From NCBI RefSeq assembly GCF_032854445.1, contig NC_088300.1, positions 60,240,984-60,304,983 on the forward strand: a stretch of DNA of 64,000 nt, in the 5' to 3' direction. The notes beneath the pieces are model-generated. The model saw nothing but the letters and a program-made list of their open reading frames with translations. It did not search any database and was not told the DNA's origin. Position numbers and translations under genes: made by a program. Position 1 is the stretch's first letter. Each line of letters opens with the position of its first letter. Origin of the DNA: Liolophura sinensis (lineage: Eukaryota > Mollusca > Polyplacophora > Chitonida > Chitonidae). Below are positions 44,901 through 59,900 of this stretch, in pieces.

Positions 44901-47900
44901 TAGAAGTAGGCTCCATCATTAACTGGCCAAAAACATTTATGCAGTGGCATATATATGTTGACCACAGTCATGGCGTGTATGAATGAAAGAAACATGAAAG
45001 AAACAAGCTTGTTGGTGGCTGAGCGGTTAGCTGTCTAGTGCAGAACACTGATTTTGGTGCCTGTCATTAAGCCAGTGGCTTGGAGTTCAAATCCAGCTTA
45101 TGTGCTTGTAGGGGTTCAAGTCTAGATCTGGCTGTTCTGTATACGTCAGCTCCTTTAATAATCTCATTGCACTTGTTTACTGTAATTTACATACTGTACA
45201 TGTATAGTACAATATTCTGTTTGATTTTGGAAGAAGCACATCATGTTTTTGCATGTTCGTGGGGCATTCCAACTGGAAGACCCGAAGACATGTAAAAATC
45301 AGTTTTAAAAAATTCATGTTTCTTAATATTTACTTTCCTCACATTTCAGAGTTTTGATTTTGACTTGGCTGGTGTAGCCTTGAGCACGTCAGATGTGTTA
45401 GAAGTATCCGTGAAAGACTGGGAGAGGATAGGAAGAAACAGGTAAGAACTGACAACAGGGCTGAATAGCCCCATAAACAAGGTATAACTAGGTAGTGTGT
45501 AGCATGTCACTTGCTTTTGACAGTAATTTAAATGTAAAAGTTTCTGGACATTTGAAAGACTGATCAATCTAAAGCCCAATACTCTTTGGTTTCAGATTCA
45601 GTTTCACTTTCATTTGCAGGTGCCTTACTAAATACTGCATGCACATGCATACTTGATGTATACTCAGTTCAAGAAGATACATGTACACCGTAAACCTACC
45701 CAGTGGAGTATCCCCACCATATGGCTGAAATATTGCTGTTGTGGCTTGAAGCCATAGTTATTCATTCATTCCAATGGAGCACATCTAAATCATTCTTAAC
45801 AATTTCATTTTAGTTTCATTTTTTCGTTTAATTTTTTGCATCCAATACTGGGTCGGTTGAAATGGATGCAGGAAAGAAATATCGTTTGTGCCTTTTTGAG
45901 AGTGTATATGAAAAATAATTAAGTGATGTTTTGATATGGCGAATATGATATTACATGGTACAATACTTTAAATGAAGGATATTCATTTAAGCATATATGT
46001 ATGTTTTGGAGGAATATTAACACAAGAAATTAATTGGTATGAAATCCTGTCTTATGAATTAAACTATAATTTCTTGAAGCTGTTTCAATCAGATATCTAA
46101 TGTATTGATGACCAAAATAGTTTACTTGCACCTTTTCTTTAGAAGAGAGAAACAGGATCAGAAAGGCAATATGTTCATTTTAGAGCACACTTTTTTCATG
46201 CTTTATATAAAGCGTAATATATACATGTATGAACCTGAAACACATTACGCAGTAAGAGAGTAGGTTTGCTGATTATGACCAGTAATTAATTATGTAAAGA
46301 CTTTGTATAAAAGAACACTTTTTTGTACTCTAATTTATTAACTTAATGTGGAAGGACTTTATAAAATATTGCTTGTTTTTTGAGGCTAATATTGTTATAG
46401 TCCATGACAAATGTGTTTTTTTTTAGGGAAAAATAATTTCATGTAGATTTGACTTGTACAGTGCATGACAGAATGTCAGTATTTCAGCATTAGTATACAT
46501 GCATGTACATGTACTACAGCACATGTGCATGTTACACTTTGACTTTTCAAAATAAGAAAGGCATTTGTGTGAGTATATTTGTGAAGTTGGGCAGGTCATG
46601 CACAGCCCAAGCCATGTGACAACTCAAATATACCTGTACATGTAACACAGCGCTATTGTTGGTGTTTGCCCACGCTCCCAGTCAAAACAGAGCTTTAAAC
46701 ACCACATTCATACTGTCACATCCCAGACAATCCAGCAATAGCCAGACAAAGAACAGATCGTGGCTTGTGTTTGACAGTTGTGGGTGTTGTCTTGCTACAG
46801 TCACAGCAGAAATGCTTCCTGTCTGACATGGTGGTTGACATAGTCATCTTAAAAAGATGTACATGTACATCTATGTGTAGTTTAATGCAAAAAACTCTCC
46901 ATGACATTTGTAGTGATACATGTATTCTGACAATGCTCTGAACTTCAATGGAATTTTTGTAAATGTTACTCATACATGTAAATTTACGTTGAATTATAAC
47001 GCAATTTAAGTACCAAATTGCAAATGTGGGGTTGTAGTCTCAGTAATCCAGTGAGGCAGCATTGGTTGGCACATGTAGGCGTTGGAGTTGGCTTGCTACA
47101 CAAAGACATGGTGGTGTTACAGCCAAAAATAATGTTCAAAAAACTTTAAACTCCAGTTAAACAAACAAACCACTTAAGTCATAATTCACTTAGCTTTTGA
47201 TCTGTATTTAAATTTTTGAAAGTTTACGAATCTTAATTCTTATTTCAGTGAATTTCAATTTGAGAGCAATAGTTTAAGGATAGCCTAAAATCTTGTTTAT
47301 TCACCAGTGAGGCTTTAATAATAGCATTATGCAAAAGCATAGAAACTCAGATGCAAATTAATAAGGAAATTATATGATTTTTTTATTTGTATATTATATG
47401 AGACAGGTAAACATGCTTAATCTTGGTTTTCTAACAGATTTTGTAAAGATACTCTACTTCATAAAAGTACATATACATGTATATATTTATTGCATAACTT
47501 CTGCCAGAATACCCATAAATGTAATGACATGACGATATCTGAAAGGTCAAAAAAGTAGGATATACTGATAACCTAGGCAAAAAAGGTTTTCAAGAGTTTT
47601 AAACAGACCCCAATTGCTAAAATAAACAAGCTTGCAAATCTTGCTCAGTTTCCCCCTTGAGCCTATGTTTCTTATCTCAGAGTTTACTGGTGCTTTATAA
47701 AGTGTGAAGGGCACCGACCTTGTAGTGACAGGTTTTGTATACTGTAGTAAGGCTGTAGTTAGAATTTGCCTTCCCACCTTTTTTGGCAACGCTGATGCAT
47801 TGGGTTTAAAGACTTTGGGGAAGAATTCATCATTAGTGATTGATGTTAGGTAGGGATATTGCATATGAGTGTTTGTATTAAGTTGTACTTTGTCATCATG

Positions 47901-50900
47901 GTTACTAGCTTGCGGGTGGAATGATATTTAAAAAGTTATTGAGGATTTACAGTAAAATTAAATGAGTTAGTGTGGTTTCATAGCAATCAAATGACGTTTA
48001 TTTATAAAAGTAGAGGTAGTAGGTTTTTCATATTTTGCATAGCTCTAGAGTATAAATAGCAGATTAAGTAGCAGTTAAATGTTCTTACATGTACTGTTTA
48101 CACTCTCTTTAAATGCAGTGTTTCCAATGTTTTGGAAACACAAATATTAGTTAAGTCATGTACTCAATAGACACCCTACAGCTAGGTAATTAAATGCTTT
48201 CTCTGAGGCCCTGACTGGGGCTGTCAAAGTGAAGCCCTAATGTGAACAGGGGATTGAAGAGAGAGTGAGGAGTTAGTCACCACCTTGGATGGTCATCAGC
48301 CTGGCTGGTCACCCAGATGGTCACCCAGATGGCAGCAATATCACTCACCCTGATTTTGTGTTTGGGTCATTTATTTGTCTACAACCTAGCATGTTAGTGA
48401 TAGTTAACCTGTTGCCTTGCCATCAGGCAAGGTTACAATACACTGAGCCTGTATACATTGGTACTGGTGTAAACCTTACTCTTTGACTGCAATATGTGGT
48501 TTGAACATGTGCTATATACAGAAGCCCTAGTCCTGTGTGCATGCGGTATTTTCTTGGCAGAAAGAACACATTTACATTTCCTCACCACATTCATACACCA
48601 GGTTTCATGGATGTGTATTAATTATGTCTTCACTCCATAGAGAGTTGGTCTTAATCTTTCATTCTCACTTGGCCGAATGATTTTTATGCTGATGCGAGCT
48701 TTAAGGATATGTACATGCATACAGCAGACACATTGTACCAACACCTCTACTCTGTGTCCAGCACATAAATTTTATCGATCTTACGTGGAGTTAATTTGAG
48801 TATCTTTGATACTAGTGGTTGATAATATTTATATGGAGAAGATATCTCTGATGTAATATCTCCTACACAAACCTTTGGAATGTGTTTTTGTTTCAAAGTC
48901 TTTAGTGTCATCTGCTATCCCAGTATAGCCAAAGTATTAAAGTGGGTGTGTTTAGAGCTAACACCTGCAATACATGTACAGGTTGTAGACAGAAATATGT
49001 GCATATTTTACCTGTTGTCCTCAGACATCCGTGTCAGCTTACTGGACTAATCTAACCAGGCTGTTAAAACTGTATACATTGTGTCAAAGTGCATAACAGT
49101 TTAGTCAGTCCCTATATGGTTACCTTATACATGGTACATATATAGGTATTCAGGTAAATGAGTTTATGTGGTTTGATTTGCTAATGTCACACATGCCTAC
49201 AGGTATGACAAATGGAGGATTCAATTAGGCTGTGAGGAAATGAGCTGTAACACAAAATCAAGTCAGCATCACAATTACGGACAGCGTTTTTGCATAATTT
49301 ATTCCTGTGGTGAATTAATAAACCCACATGTGCAGAAGTTAATTTTAAGTACAATTGTACATGGATGCAATATATTAATTTGCATGTAGTTGAGCTGAGT
49401 TGTTACAGTTCTTGCTTTTCGTTGCCTTTCGTTCACATACATTCCTGTTTTCCTTGTTCTCTGTACCAGATTTTGGTGGCAGTATATAGTAAAGCAGTTG
49501 ATGTAGTCTTACATGAAATTTGCCGGAGACCACTTACTTATTGCCCTCCACCAATATAACATAAGTCTACATCAAGATTTGTCTTCTTCCATTGTTCTCT
49601 AATTTGAATATGGGTGATTATCACACTCTTTCAGCAGAAGACTAGGAGTGCAATTTGCACACCTACACCTAATTCTCCCAAATCTTTTGATTATCTCAGG
49701 CCTGCGTAAAATATCAAATTATAAAAATATAAATGCCTGTTTTAACATGTATGTGTATATTTGGCAAATTCATGCAGACAGTCTATTGTCAATGTTGGTG
49801 CCCATATAGTTACAAAACTTACAGTGTACATGCAATATAGTACTAAACAGATACAGGTGTATTGAATTGTAATTACCAGCTCAATTAAAGTGAGGGTCAA
49901 ATGCACAGCTTGTGTCCAAGCCAAATTGCTGTAGCTACTAGTTGAGCTTCAATAATTTGTTTATTTGAATGGTGTTTTACGCTGTACTCCAGAACATTTC
50001 ACTTATACGAAGGCGGCCAGCATTATGGTGGGTGACCGGGCAGAGCGTGGACAAAACCTGTGAACATCCGCAGGTTGTAGTTGATCGAGCTACGAAGACT
50101 GGTGTCTGTTAGAATCTGTTTACATGTAGTAAATAGATGTTCACATGGACACATTTTACTACATGATGTACAAGGTACATTGTTTTTTATCTGAAAAATG
50201 TTTCTTCAGTGTTGGAAACCCTTTTGTAATTACATGTACATGTGTTTGCTGACAGTTGTTAATTGTAGATCATATAGAGCAACTTTGAGCAATTCTGAGC
50301 AAAGCTTTTCTCCCTGTAAGAGATCCACTGGATATGTTTGCTTGGAGTTTTGGAATAAGTGAATTGCTTTGTGATCTATTAGCCTTTAATGAAATGTCAA
50401 ACACGCATACGCTTTGCACACTCATGCTGACATAATGCATCATGATGATTTACAATGTATTAAAACATATGCATATATTTTCTTGAAGTGAATCATATCA
50501 CTTTGTCATACGTGCCAGAGTTCAGACTTACATCTAAGCCCATTCATATTGCAGTTACAAACAATAGTTAAGCATTGCAATACTGTTTTAAAACTGCGTT
50601 CTGTTTCTTGTGACTCAGAAGTACATGTGGATAAACACAAATATAGATCAGCTACATGTGGTAGCTAGTGTCAATGAATACAGCCATGACAGCAGTCATT
50701 GTGGAATGAACAGAGATATATTAAGTGGAAATGATTTCAAGCTAATCATATATTAACATGTCTTATATTAAAAGTATAAGACATGAGTATATGTACATGT
50801 AGAACAAAGAGACACATTGTGCTCCCTGCTTACAGGTATATTAAGCATGCACTCAGGTGACACTGAGAGACTTGATGAGGGAACTCCACACAATAATACA

Positions 50901-53900
50901 TACCTTGAGCAAAGTTAATCATTATTAATTTGGAGCAGAAATAGTTTTGTCACAAGACATCAAGGGTTCAATTTTCTGAGTCAATGATCAGTTAAAACCT
51001 GCAATGTCTAAGTGCTATTGGAGCACTTTTCCCACCTTCACCTTGTGTTTTCGAAAGGGTTTGTGATATAAAACCAAATCTAAGCTTGTCTGAAAAAGAT
51101 TCAGTGATCAGGATAAAGAATTATAATGTTGAGCATTTCATAGTGATAAAATGGTGTCACTGTGCCAAAGCGGTGTTTGTGCTTTATCTTGTACATGTGT
51201 ATGTTTGTGTGCTGAAACCCATAAAAAAAAACCATAACTCAAAAAATGTGTATTATGAAAATAAAGTTGCAACAAGTTCTCTCTTTTGAGGTTTTCTACC
51301 TCTACCAAGGAGGTTGTGCTTTTACTGACATTTATTTGTCAGTATGTCAGCAACTTTACAGAAAATGGTGCACACATTTGAATGAAATTTTGTGCACAGC
51401 TAGCTGATAGCCTTTTGGCCAAACACCAGACAAAATAAATAGAGAACAACCTGGTTATGCTGAAGTTTACTTTATAGCTTTACACACACCACTTGTCAAA
51501 GAGTTGGTGTTTATAATCCCTTGTTCAGAACCATTATTAAAGTGAGCAAGAATCAAGATCACAGATTTTAAGCTGCAACAAGCAGCTCTGCAAGTCAGTC
51601 TGTCTATCGGTTTGTCAAATCTTTTAACATTGGGGTGGAGGGCCTATGTGGCCGAGGAGGTTAGCAAGCCAGTGCGGTGCAATGACCCAGGAGCCTCCCA
51701 CCAATGTGGCTGCTGTGAGTTCAAGTCTAGCTCATCCTGGCCTCCTCTCCGGTTGTATGTGGGAAGGTCTGTCAGCAGCCTGCGGATGGTTGTGGGTCTC
51801 CCCTGGGTTCTGCCCAGTTTTCTCCCACCGTAATGCTGGCCACTGTCATTTAAGTGAAATATTGTTGGGTACGGCATAAAACACCAATTAAAGAAATAAA
51901 TAATTTTAACATGGGCCATTCTCTTATTAAACAAGGGGCCTAAGTTATTAAGTACAAGACTATATGGCCATTCTGCGGGATGTTGTAGTTGGACACAGTG
52001 TACCTAGCTTGGGATTGAACTTCATACAGCTGTATAACCTTTTGTTCTCCACATCGTTGTCAGCTGTCTCACACTTTGTGCAGACACAATACTGTGAATG
52101 ACCTGTGTCTGAGGTCACTGTTGTTCATTACTTCATAAATCAATAAAATATCGGGTAATATTATAAATCATTTGTGTATATTTGTTTGTATGTAGTCTTA
52201 CCAACAGTGTATATCAGTATGAAATACCTAAGATGAAACATCCTGACAGTGAAAGAGTTGCAAGATTGACAGATATATTCACCACTAGATGCACCATGAC
52301 ACCCATGTAAACCAGTTGTTGCATATGACAGCCAGTAAATTTTCGCTTTGTACAACAAAGATGTCAGAGCATACTGTAAAGTCTTCTATAAATTGCATTA
52401 CTGTGGGGCTTGAATAGATCTGCAGCATGGAGGGAAAACTGTTAAAAAATGTTGTACCTGAGTAATTAATTAATACCTACTTTCATTTAATTACATGTTG
52501 AAACTATTATTGTATAGAACATCTCCAGCTTTTAGATTCATTTGGGAACATTTGATACTGTTGCTCAAATTTATGCTAGACAGTAAACAATCCATTATGA
52601 AACCAAATATTGACCACATGTACACTGATGCAGGGTTTTACCGTATTTCACCTGAAGCTTGACATTTTTCTACCAACATATTTCATTTTGCTTGATTCTG
52701 ATTGATTCATCCACCTTGTATGGTCACTTGAGAGTTTTTTGTGAGGTTTAATTAATTTCTTATGAAAAAAAACTTAAGTGTTGGCCTCAAAGGTATTATT
52801 TTATGTGCTTTTAAAATTGTATATATTTACATGTACGTACCAATCTTTATGTGAAATACATGACTCTGGAATCTTGGCCTTTATCAATTGCAGGACTATG
52901 TGTTTGCAAGTATACAAATTTACATACATGTATACTGTATATGTATACCCCTGCTATTAGCTTCTCTGTAATTGTAGTGATGTGGTGTGTAGTGTGCTAA
53001 CTGTGAGGAAGTTATCCAATTATGGGTGGATAACCACTGTGCTCTGTGTGGGCTGATTAAGTGTGTGTTTGTCCAGGGCTGTATGGACTTGTGGGGTGAT
53101 GTGTTTATATTATGTTGTTGTGTGTTTAAAGTGGAGGTAGCAGTGTTCGTGCACAACATTGATGATAACCATTTTAAATCATTAAATATTAGATTCCAAG
53201 CACATGTTTTTCCTTAATTATACGGAGAAGTTTTCATATTGATTACACATTTCCATTTATGTGTATAATGATGCATCCTTAGATATGTTTATGTGGAAGT
53301 AGCAGTGTTCATGCACAACATTAATGATAACCATATTAAACCATTAAATATTAGATTACAAATACATATGTTTCTTTGATGATGATTTTTTTTCTTTTTA
53401 AATTGTGCGTCTATTTATGTACATAATGATACATCCTTAGATATGTTCATGTTAGTGTGTTTTAGTGGAAGGAGCAGTGCTGGTGCATAACATTAATGAT
53501 AAACAGTTACATAGAAATAACATGTATCTCTTAATGAATTTTTTTTTCATTTTGATTAATTTTATATGTCTGTATCCTTCAACGGATAAAGATATGATTT
53601 GATGCTGATAATCTGAAGAAAGCTATCAATAACATCTTCGCCTAATTCACTGTTCTATAACATTACAAGTACTTGCTATATCCCGTTAGCCACAGATATC
53701 AGACAGATCGAGGACATGTAGGAATGTGGGCTGGGCCAGGAAAAGTCTGTACGCTAATGTTAGATACCATTGCCACTAGACACGTTCCTTCATTGCCTGG
53801 TGTCCATCTAGTGCAAGAATTCCACCTGCATGGCTTATTTACCTGTGAAATGACCCAATAACCTTTTACAAATCTGATTTCTCTCTGCTTGCAAGCTGTT

Positions 53901-56900
53901 GATCAGGAACTGGCTCTATCAGCTCAGGGTTAAACATACATACATGTCATTTTATTGTACTAGGGTCAAAAAAAAATACAACAAAAAAACAGTTAATCAT
54001 TATCAACACCTGTCACATGCTGCTTATATTGATAAGTATATATATATAGGATACACGCATGCGTGCATTCAAAGACAGGATGTGAAGAAATAACCCACGT
54101 GCTTAATATGAGTGTATAACTTATTGGGGAATCATTATGTGATGATAAGATATCAGTATACTTATGTGAAATTTAATCAAGGTTATAAGAAATTAGTGTA
54201 AAAAGTGAAAGAAAAGGATTAACAATACTCAAGCTATTTATTAGTTCATTCAGTTCACATCATAAATTTATAGAAAAAATACAAATGTGCGCAAATACAT
54301 GCATGTAGGCTGGTAACTGATCCACATGGGGATTTGTAAATCTCAAACTATTGATGCTTAATCAATTTTTTTGTGAACTGATTAGTGTGAAAATGTTTCC
54401 AGAAGTGATAATTGGGCCATATTGAGGATCATTTATGCACACATTACACTATATTAATGGGTACGAATACCTTTAAATTGTCTATGAAATTTGCATGTTT
54501 TTTCACAGGATTAAAGTGTTGAAATTAAATTACCCGTATTGTATATAACAAAAATGCATGCTTAATTCAAACAAATTCAAATTTACGTACATATAATTAT
54601 TATCGTTGTGACCAAAGTCAAAAGTATTTAAGTCAACCTATATTCGCTTGGATCATGTTTACCCTTCGGAGGCACATCTGTTTGCACAAATGCAATGTGA
54701 CACTGTGATCAAAGATTAGAGGTCAGTGCTTGTGCCCTTATGTATAGAGTTTGTGATTTATGTCCGTTTTACCTGTCACCATTTTCAGTAATAATCTGAA
54801 CACCTACACTTGTTAGGTGGCCATTAGACCACTCCTTGTGTTTGGCAAGGTACTGGTCACCCAGATCTTACTGTCAAAGAGAGAGTCCTGGATAGGGCTT
54901 CACCTCAAGGGCCTCTCACCAACCCTCTCAACTGATGTGGTATTATAAGGGAGGCTCAGGTAGAATCAGCCTGTCAATATGTACGCATATTTTAATACAG
55001 CCTGGTGGATGTGAGATGGAAATCTGGAACTCAATATTCCATGGACCTGGGATTTAGATAGACAGTTAATCTTAATCCCAGCATGGACATGTAAAATACT
55101 TATATATGTATACATTTCATGTTATAACAAATTTGTAGTTGTCATATTTATTATAACTCTGCATGATCGGATTGAATTATTAACATAATTCCTCTACATG
55201 TTCAGATCAATTTTACCATATAATGTATGCCTCTATTCAAGATCTCAAGATAAACTCTTACTGTCATTCATTAATTTAGGCATACACAATTTAAATGAAA
55301 TGAATTCCGGTGACAAGACTTAACCAGTCAGGATGTATGTTCAAAAGCAGCACTGGTTGGCTTTACATCAGGTAGTAATTATCATGTACCAGGTAAATGG
55401 CAGTAGTAACTAGTTCCTCCACCCTGACAACTGTCACAGAGGTATAATATTAGTGAGTAAAATATGACATAGTAGGCCCTTTGAATTAAATAATTAAAAT
55501 GAAAAAACTTAATAATTTTATCTATATATAATTGTACATAGATATCCAACCACCTGTTTTAGAAAACTATGGCTGGGCTCCATAGCTGAGATGGTTAGCA
55601 CCAATGCGGTTGCAATTAGTTCAAGTACAGCTCACACTAGCTTCTGCTCCTGGCATGTGGAAATGTTTGCGGGCAACCTGCGGATGATTATGGGTTCCCC
55701 TGCAATTTGCCAGGTTTCCTCCCACCATGATGCTGGCCCCTGTCATCTATGAAATATTCTTGAGTACATCGTTAAACACAAATAAATAAATACATAAATA
55801 GAAGACTCATTTGAAATCATTCACGTTTTCCCAAAGAGCTGATCATGTGTAACTGTACATGTGCCTGAGAACAAATATACTTGTTGTATGAATCCATTCA
55901 GTATGAAGTTAATTTATCAGATTATCAAAGTGAAATGTTGATATTTTATTGCAAGTGTTGATACACAGTTTTGAAAATTGAGTTCTTAACAAATTTAGTC
56001 AATGTCTGACATGGTTTGTGTTTGTTATTTGTTTAGATTGTTAGGCACAGCAACAGTTTCCCTGAAGGACTTAACGAAAGGAGGCACCCAAGTCTCTCAG
56101 GTCAATGTCACTCTCAACGATGCCAACAAACGACCATTACAGGTAGGATGAGCTTTTAGAGAGAAAACATTCACTCGCTTTTTTTGTTTTTTTAAATTTT
56201 TTTTTGCTTTTGTTGAAATCTGTTGATATATATTTGATTTATAACCTGAATGGCCTACCTGTCGATCAGGCCTGCATCATTGTAGATACCAGTCTGTGCA
56301 ACCATTACCGGATCAATATGCTGAATGCTACTGCCCCTCGATATTAATTTGTGCTATTTTAGTAAACACAATATCAGTCTCACCATAACTGTTAATCGAA
56401 ACATAAATTCAATGTACTAGTCATATATGTGCTCATGCTGATATTGTGAGATGTTCGTGGGTTTCCCTCAAGCTTTGCCTGATTTCCTTCCCTGTAAAAC
56501 ACCAATCAAATCAATAAAGAAATGATATTCTCAGCTTAGATAAGAATGTGCGCTGGTTGTTGTAACTACATGAATTTTCACAGATTTTGTGTGTATGTCC
56601 GCAGTACTGTCATCTGGATGATTGTCAGCTAGATCAGACTCTTAAAATTACACCTCCTATTTTGTGAATAAAATTCAGTAGTAGTTGTGAATGGAGAAAA
56701 AGACTATGACTCACTTCATGTCTGACAGAATGCATTCAAAGCAGGCCTCTGATACAATTTAAAGTTCATATCTCTGTCGATTCATGCAAAATGCTTCCAT
56801 AATTCAAACTGAGCCAGGGAGATGATAATATGTCATGTACATGGACGGTATAAAGCACCTAATGTCTATATTTGGATATCCTGGTTTACATTGACAAACA

Positions 56901-59900
56901 GGGAGCAGTGTGTATCCAAACGAATACTCCTAAACTACCACAAAACTATTAGACTCAGTATGCAGTAATGTATGCTGTAAACATGCGTGCCTATTGACCA
57001 TTGTAAGAAACACATTCCTTTAAGGCCAATGAAATTGGATTCTTTGTTTCAGTGCTCGCTTGCACAAAGCAGTTGTAGCTACAGTCGATTGTAGACCCTA
57101 CAGTTGAGTTTACAGTTGATTGTAAAAACAGCTTGCACAAAGGAATTTGTGAAGGCGATTGTTGTTTGGAAGTTGCAATTGCAATCTAAATATGGCAAAA
57201 GGACAATGTACCGAACAATAACTTTTTTCTTGCCTTCGTTTTCAAAAGAGTTCTACATCATAATGATTCAGCCGCTAGCAACAACAGCATGTGAAAAAAG
57301 TGTTCATAACATCTTTTTAAGACAATTACATTGCACATTTTTGCAAACTGAGTCAAAAAGTACTAACACTAAAGTGGGAGGAGAGGGGTAGTGAAACAAT
57401 TTTTTTTTTCATTATCGTTTATGTTATATCTTTATGTTATTATGCAGTATATATTATGTATATATTACATCAGTATCCTTATGTATATATGTATCCTGCA
57501 GCCATGAAGTTGTGTCGTGTGTCTGCGTTTTTGTGTACAGAAAATTGTTTTTAATATGTGGCTGACAACTCTGTAAAGTGCTGTAATTAAGTCTGAAGTG
57601 GTTGAATTTGTTTGACATTTCCAACATAGTTGATTATGATACCTGTATATGAGATGTCATTTGTACGAGGGGCAGACAACTGATAATAAAGCAAGGCTTT
57701 ATAGAGTTATGTTCCCTACTTCCAAGTTACTGTAAATGCTTTTGCTGGTATGAATTCTGTATAGTATGGGATTTTCTTTTATATAGCACATTCTTATATG
57801 AAAATATGTCAGAGCTCTGTGTGGATTTTCATAGCATGTATGTAAATCAGCTGTGTACACACATACACTTGACAGTATATATTAATTCTTTTGCACATAT
57901 CTAATTCATGTATTTATAGATTGTAATATATGGACATTTAAGTTAATTTCCTGTTTATGTGGGTTGATCAGTTTGAAATTGCTTTTAAAAGTGAATTGAG
58001 CCATTTTAAATGTTATGTATTGATGGCCACAATACCTAATATCAAATTATTAATGAAATTAGTATGTTTTTTTTTTACAAGAATGAAATTAAATGACATA
58101 GTGTATATCACACATTGATATAAATTCTAAGAATAGTAATATCACAAATTGTCACTAAACTGACTGCTATTATATAAAATTAATAAAATATTCCTGACTA
58201 TGGCCTTAAGTATAGCAAGCAATCAAGAGTTTTGTTGTTGGCCATCTATGCCTTAGACCAGTGTATAAATGGTTGAATTATGTTACACTATGAAAATAAT
58301 TAATACTACAAAACCTCAGTTTCACACCCCTGGCATCCAAAATTATCAATATGTGTCATAAGTCCCACGATAGAATTCAGGTACTTAACTGTATGCTGTT
58401 CAATGAAGTAAATAAATAAAGAAAAAAAGAAAGATTGTTTTGGATATGGTTTTCGGTAGCCTCTAAATTTTCATAGACTACATGTATTTGTTTTTTTGTT
58501 TTTTTTTTCAAGTTAATACTGAATTAAACTGTGCACTAATTTGTATTTTCATTGTACTCTGAACATGTATTTTGTCCTAATTGAATTATTCCAAAGGTGT
58601 ACTATTAAATTTTAACATTTTAAACATTTTCTATATGCATAAATGCTCATTTTGATTTAGACCAAGATGTCAGTACATAGATGTTTGGCCAAAATGTCAG
58701 TAAACATTTATTGCGCCCAACTGTCTGTAGACACTTTTTTTTAAATCCTTTAGTTTGAAAGTTTGCAGATGTTACCTTACCTGTGCACCATTTTTTCTCA
58801 TTACTTTGTCATGTGAGCATTTTTTTATATTAACATTGCTGTACAGGAAGACTTCGAACTCTTACAGAAAAAAGAGCCTCTAAGTACTATTTAGAAACTT
58901 TACATGTATTTTATATGTTGAGAAATGACCTCATAGGGGTGTATGTGTAACCACATGTCATCACATAATACATGTGTATGGCGGCCTCTGGAAAGCCCCT
59001 GGAGAGCCCCTGTAGACATCCAGCAGGGTGGACAGAGGGGAGCCTTAATGGTTCACTTAATCCAACCAGTTTGCTATGAATTTTCATATAACACTGTGCT
59101 TTTCGATATTGCGAAAAAAAGAAAATCAATAGTTTTCCCAATACAGGTACCTGTAATGAAGCTCATATACAGGGGTGGACTTGCTTGGAGTGCACAGTAA
59201 TCTTTCAGTGTGTGTTTAGCAGTTTGGATTTAAGGCCAAAAAAGTGGAGCATCTGTCTGAGTTAGTTCTGTGACATTCGTGAATTTTGGACTTACGACTA
59301 AGGCGCATTTCTGTTACGTGGAATATATTCAGTTTACGGTAATATGTGGTTATATTTTAGATATTTTTTTTTAATTTCGTACATGAAAATTTTCTTGCTG
59401 CGTGCAGATTGGGAGGTGATGCAGTTTTAAATTGGAGAAATTATGGCTTAATGATTTGGTTACCTAAATACTTGACACTAACTCTTGAATGCTTGTATAA
59501 TATTTCTCACTGAAAAAGAATGAAAAGGGGAAATTTCTAATTTTCAATTAGAATTATTTTTATGTATGTATATGTATGTAACAAGACGAAACAATGTTGA
59601 TGAATGTGGACCTTACAGACATAATTTTAGAATACGGGTTGTGTTTATAACATTTATACAGATGGACAAATTTGCCAAACTGTATAAGGCTTGAACATTG
59701 TGTGTGGAATGACTGAATAAATGCTACAAGAGGGTTTTTATATAACCCCACATTTGATACATTTTTAATGTTTCATCAGCACTAGATGTCTATACAGTTA
59801 TCTTTGGTTATTATTCTTGGTTAGCGACAGAACATACATGTACATCAATCTTCAAATTTCTGTTCTTAATTTCAGTCCAAAGTAACCTTGAAACTGTCCT

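Larger units (their letters stand above)
34362..45349 (+). other. ferlin intron 2, about 11 kb
   Basis: This AT-rich intron contains the (AT)n tract (35901-35998), the 76-bp minisatellite (38015-38543), SINEs at 41152, 42125 and 45010, and many tacatgta/acatgtac palindromes. No exon-like ORF with fitting splice phase was found. The ORFs here read through microsatellites, minisatellites or SINEs. Confidence 0.7.
45442..56036 (+). other. ferlin intron 3, about 10.6 kb
   Basis: This AT-rich intron holds SINEs at 49968 (antisense), 51640 and 55575, a short tail-like piece at about 45705-45775 (ccatatggctgaaatattgc then ttcattcattc), and a three-fold repeat at 53130-53500. No exon-like sequence was recognised. 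Confidence 0.7.
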
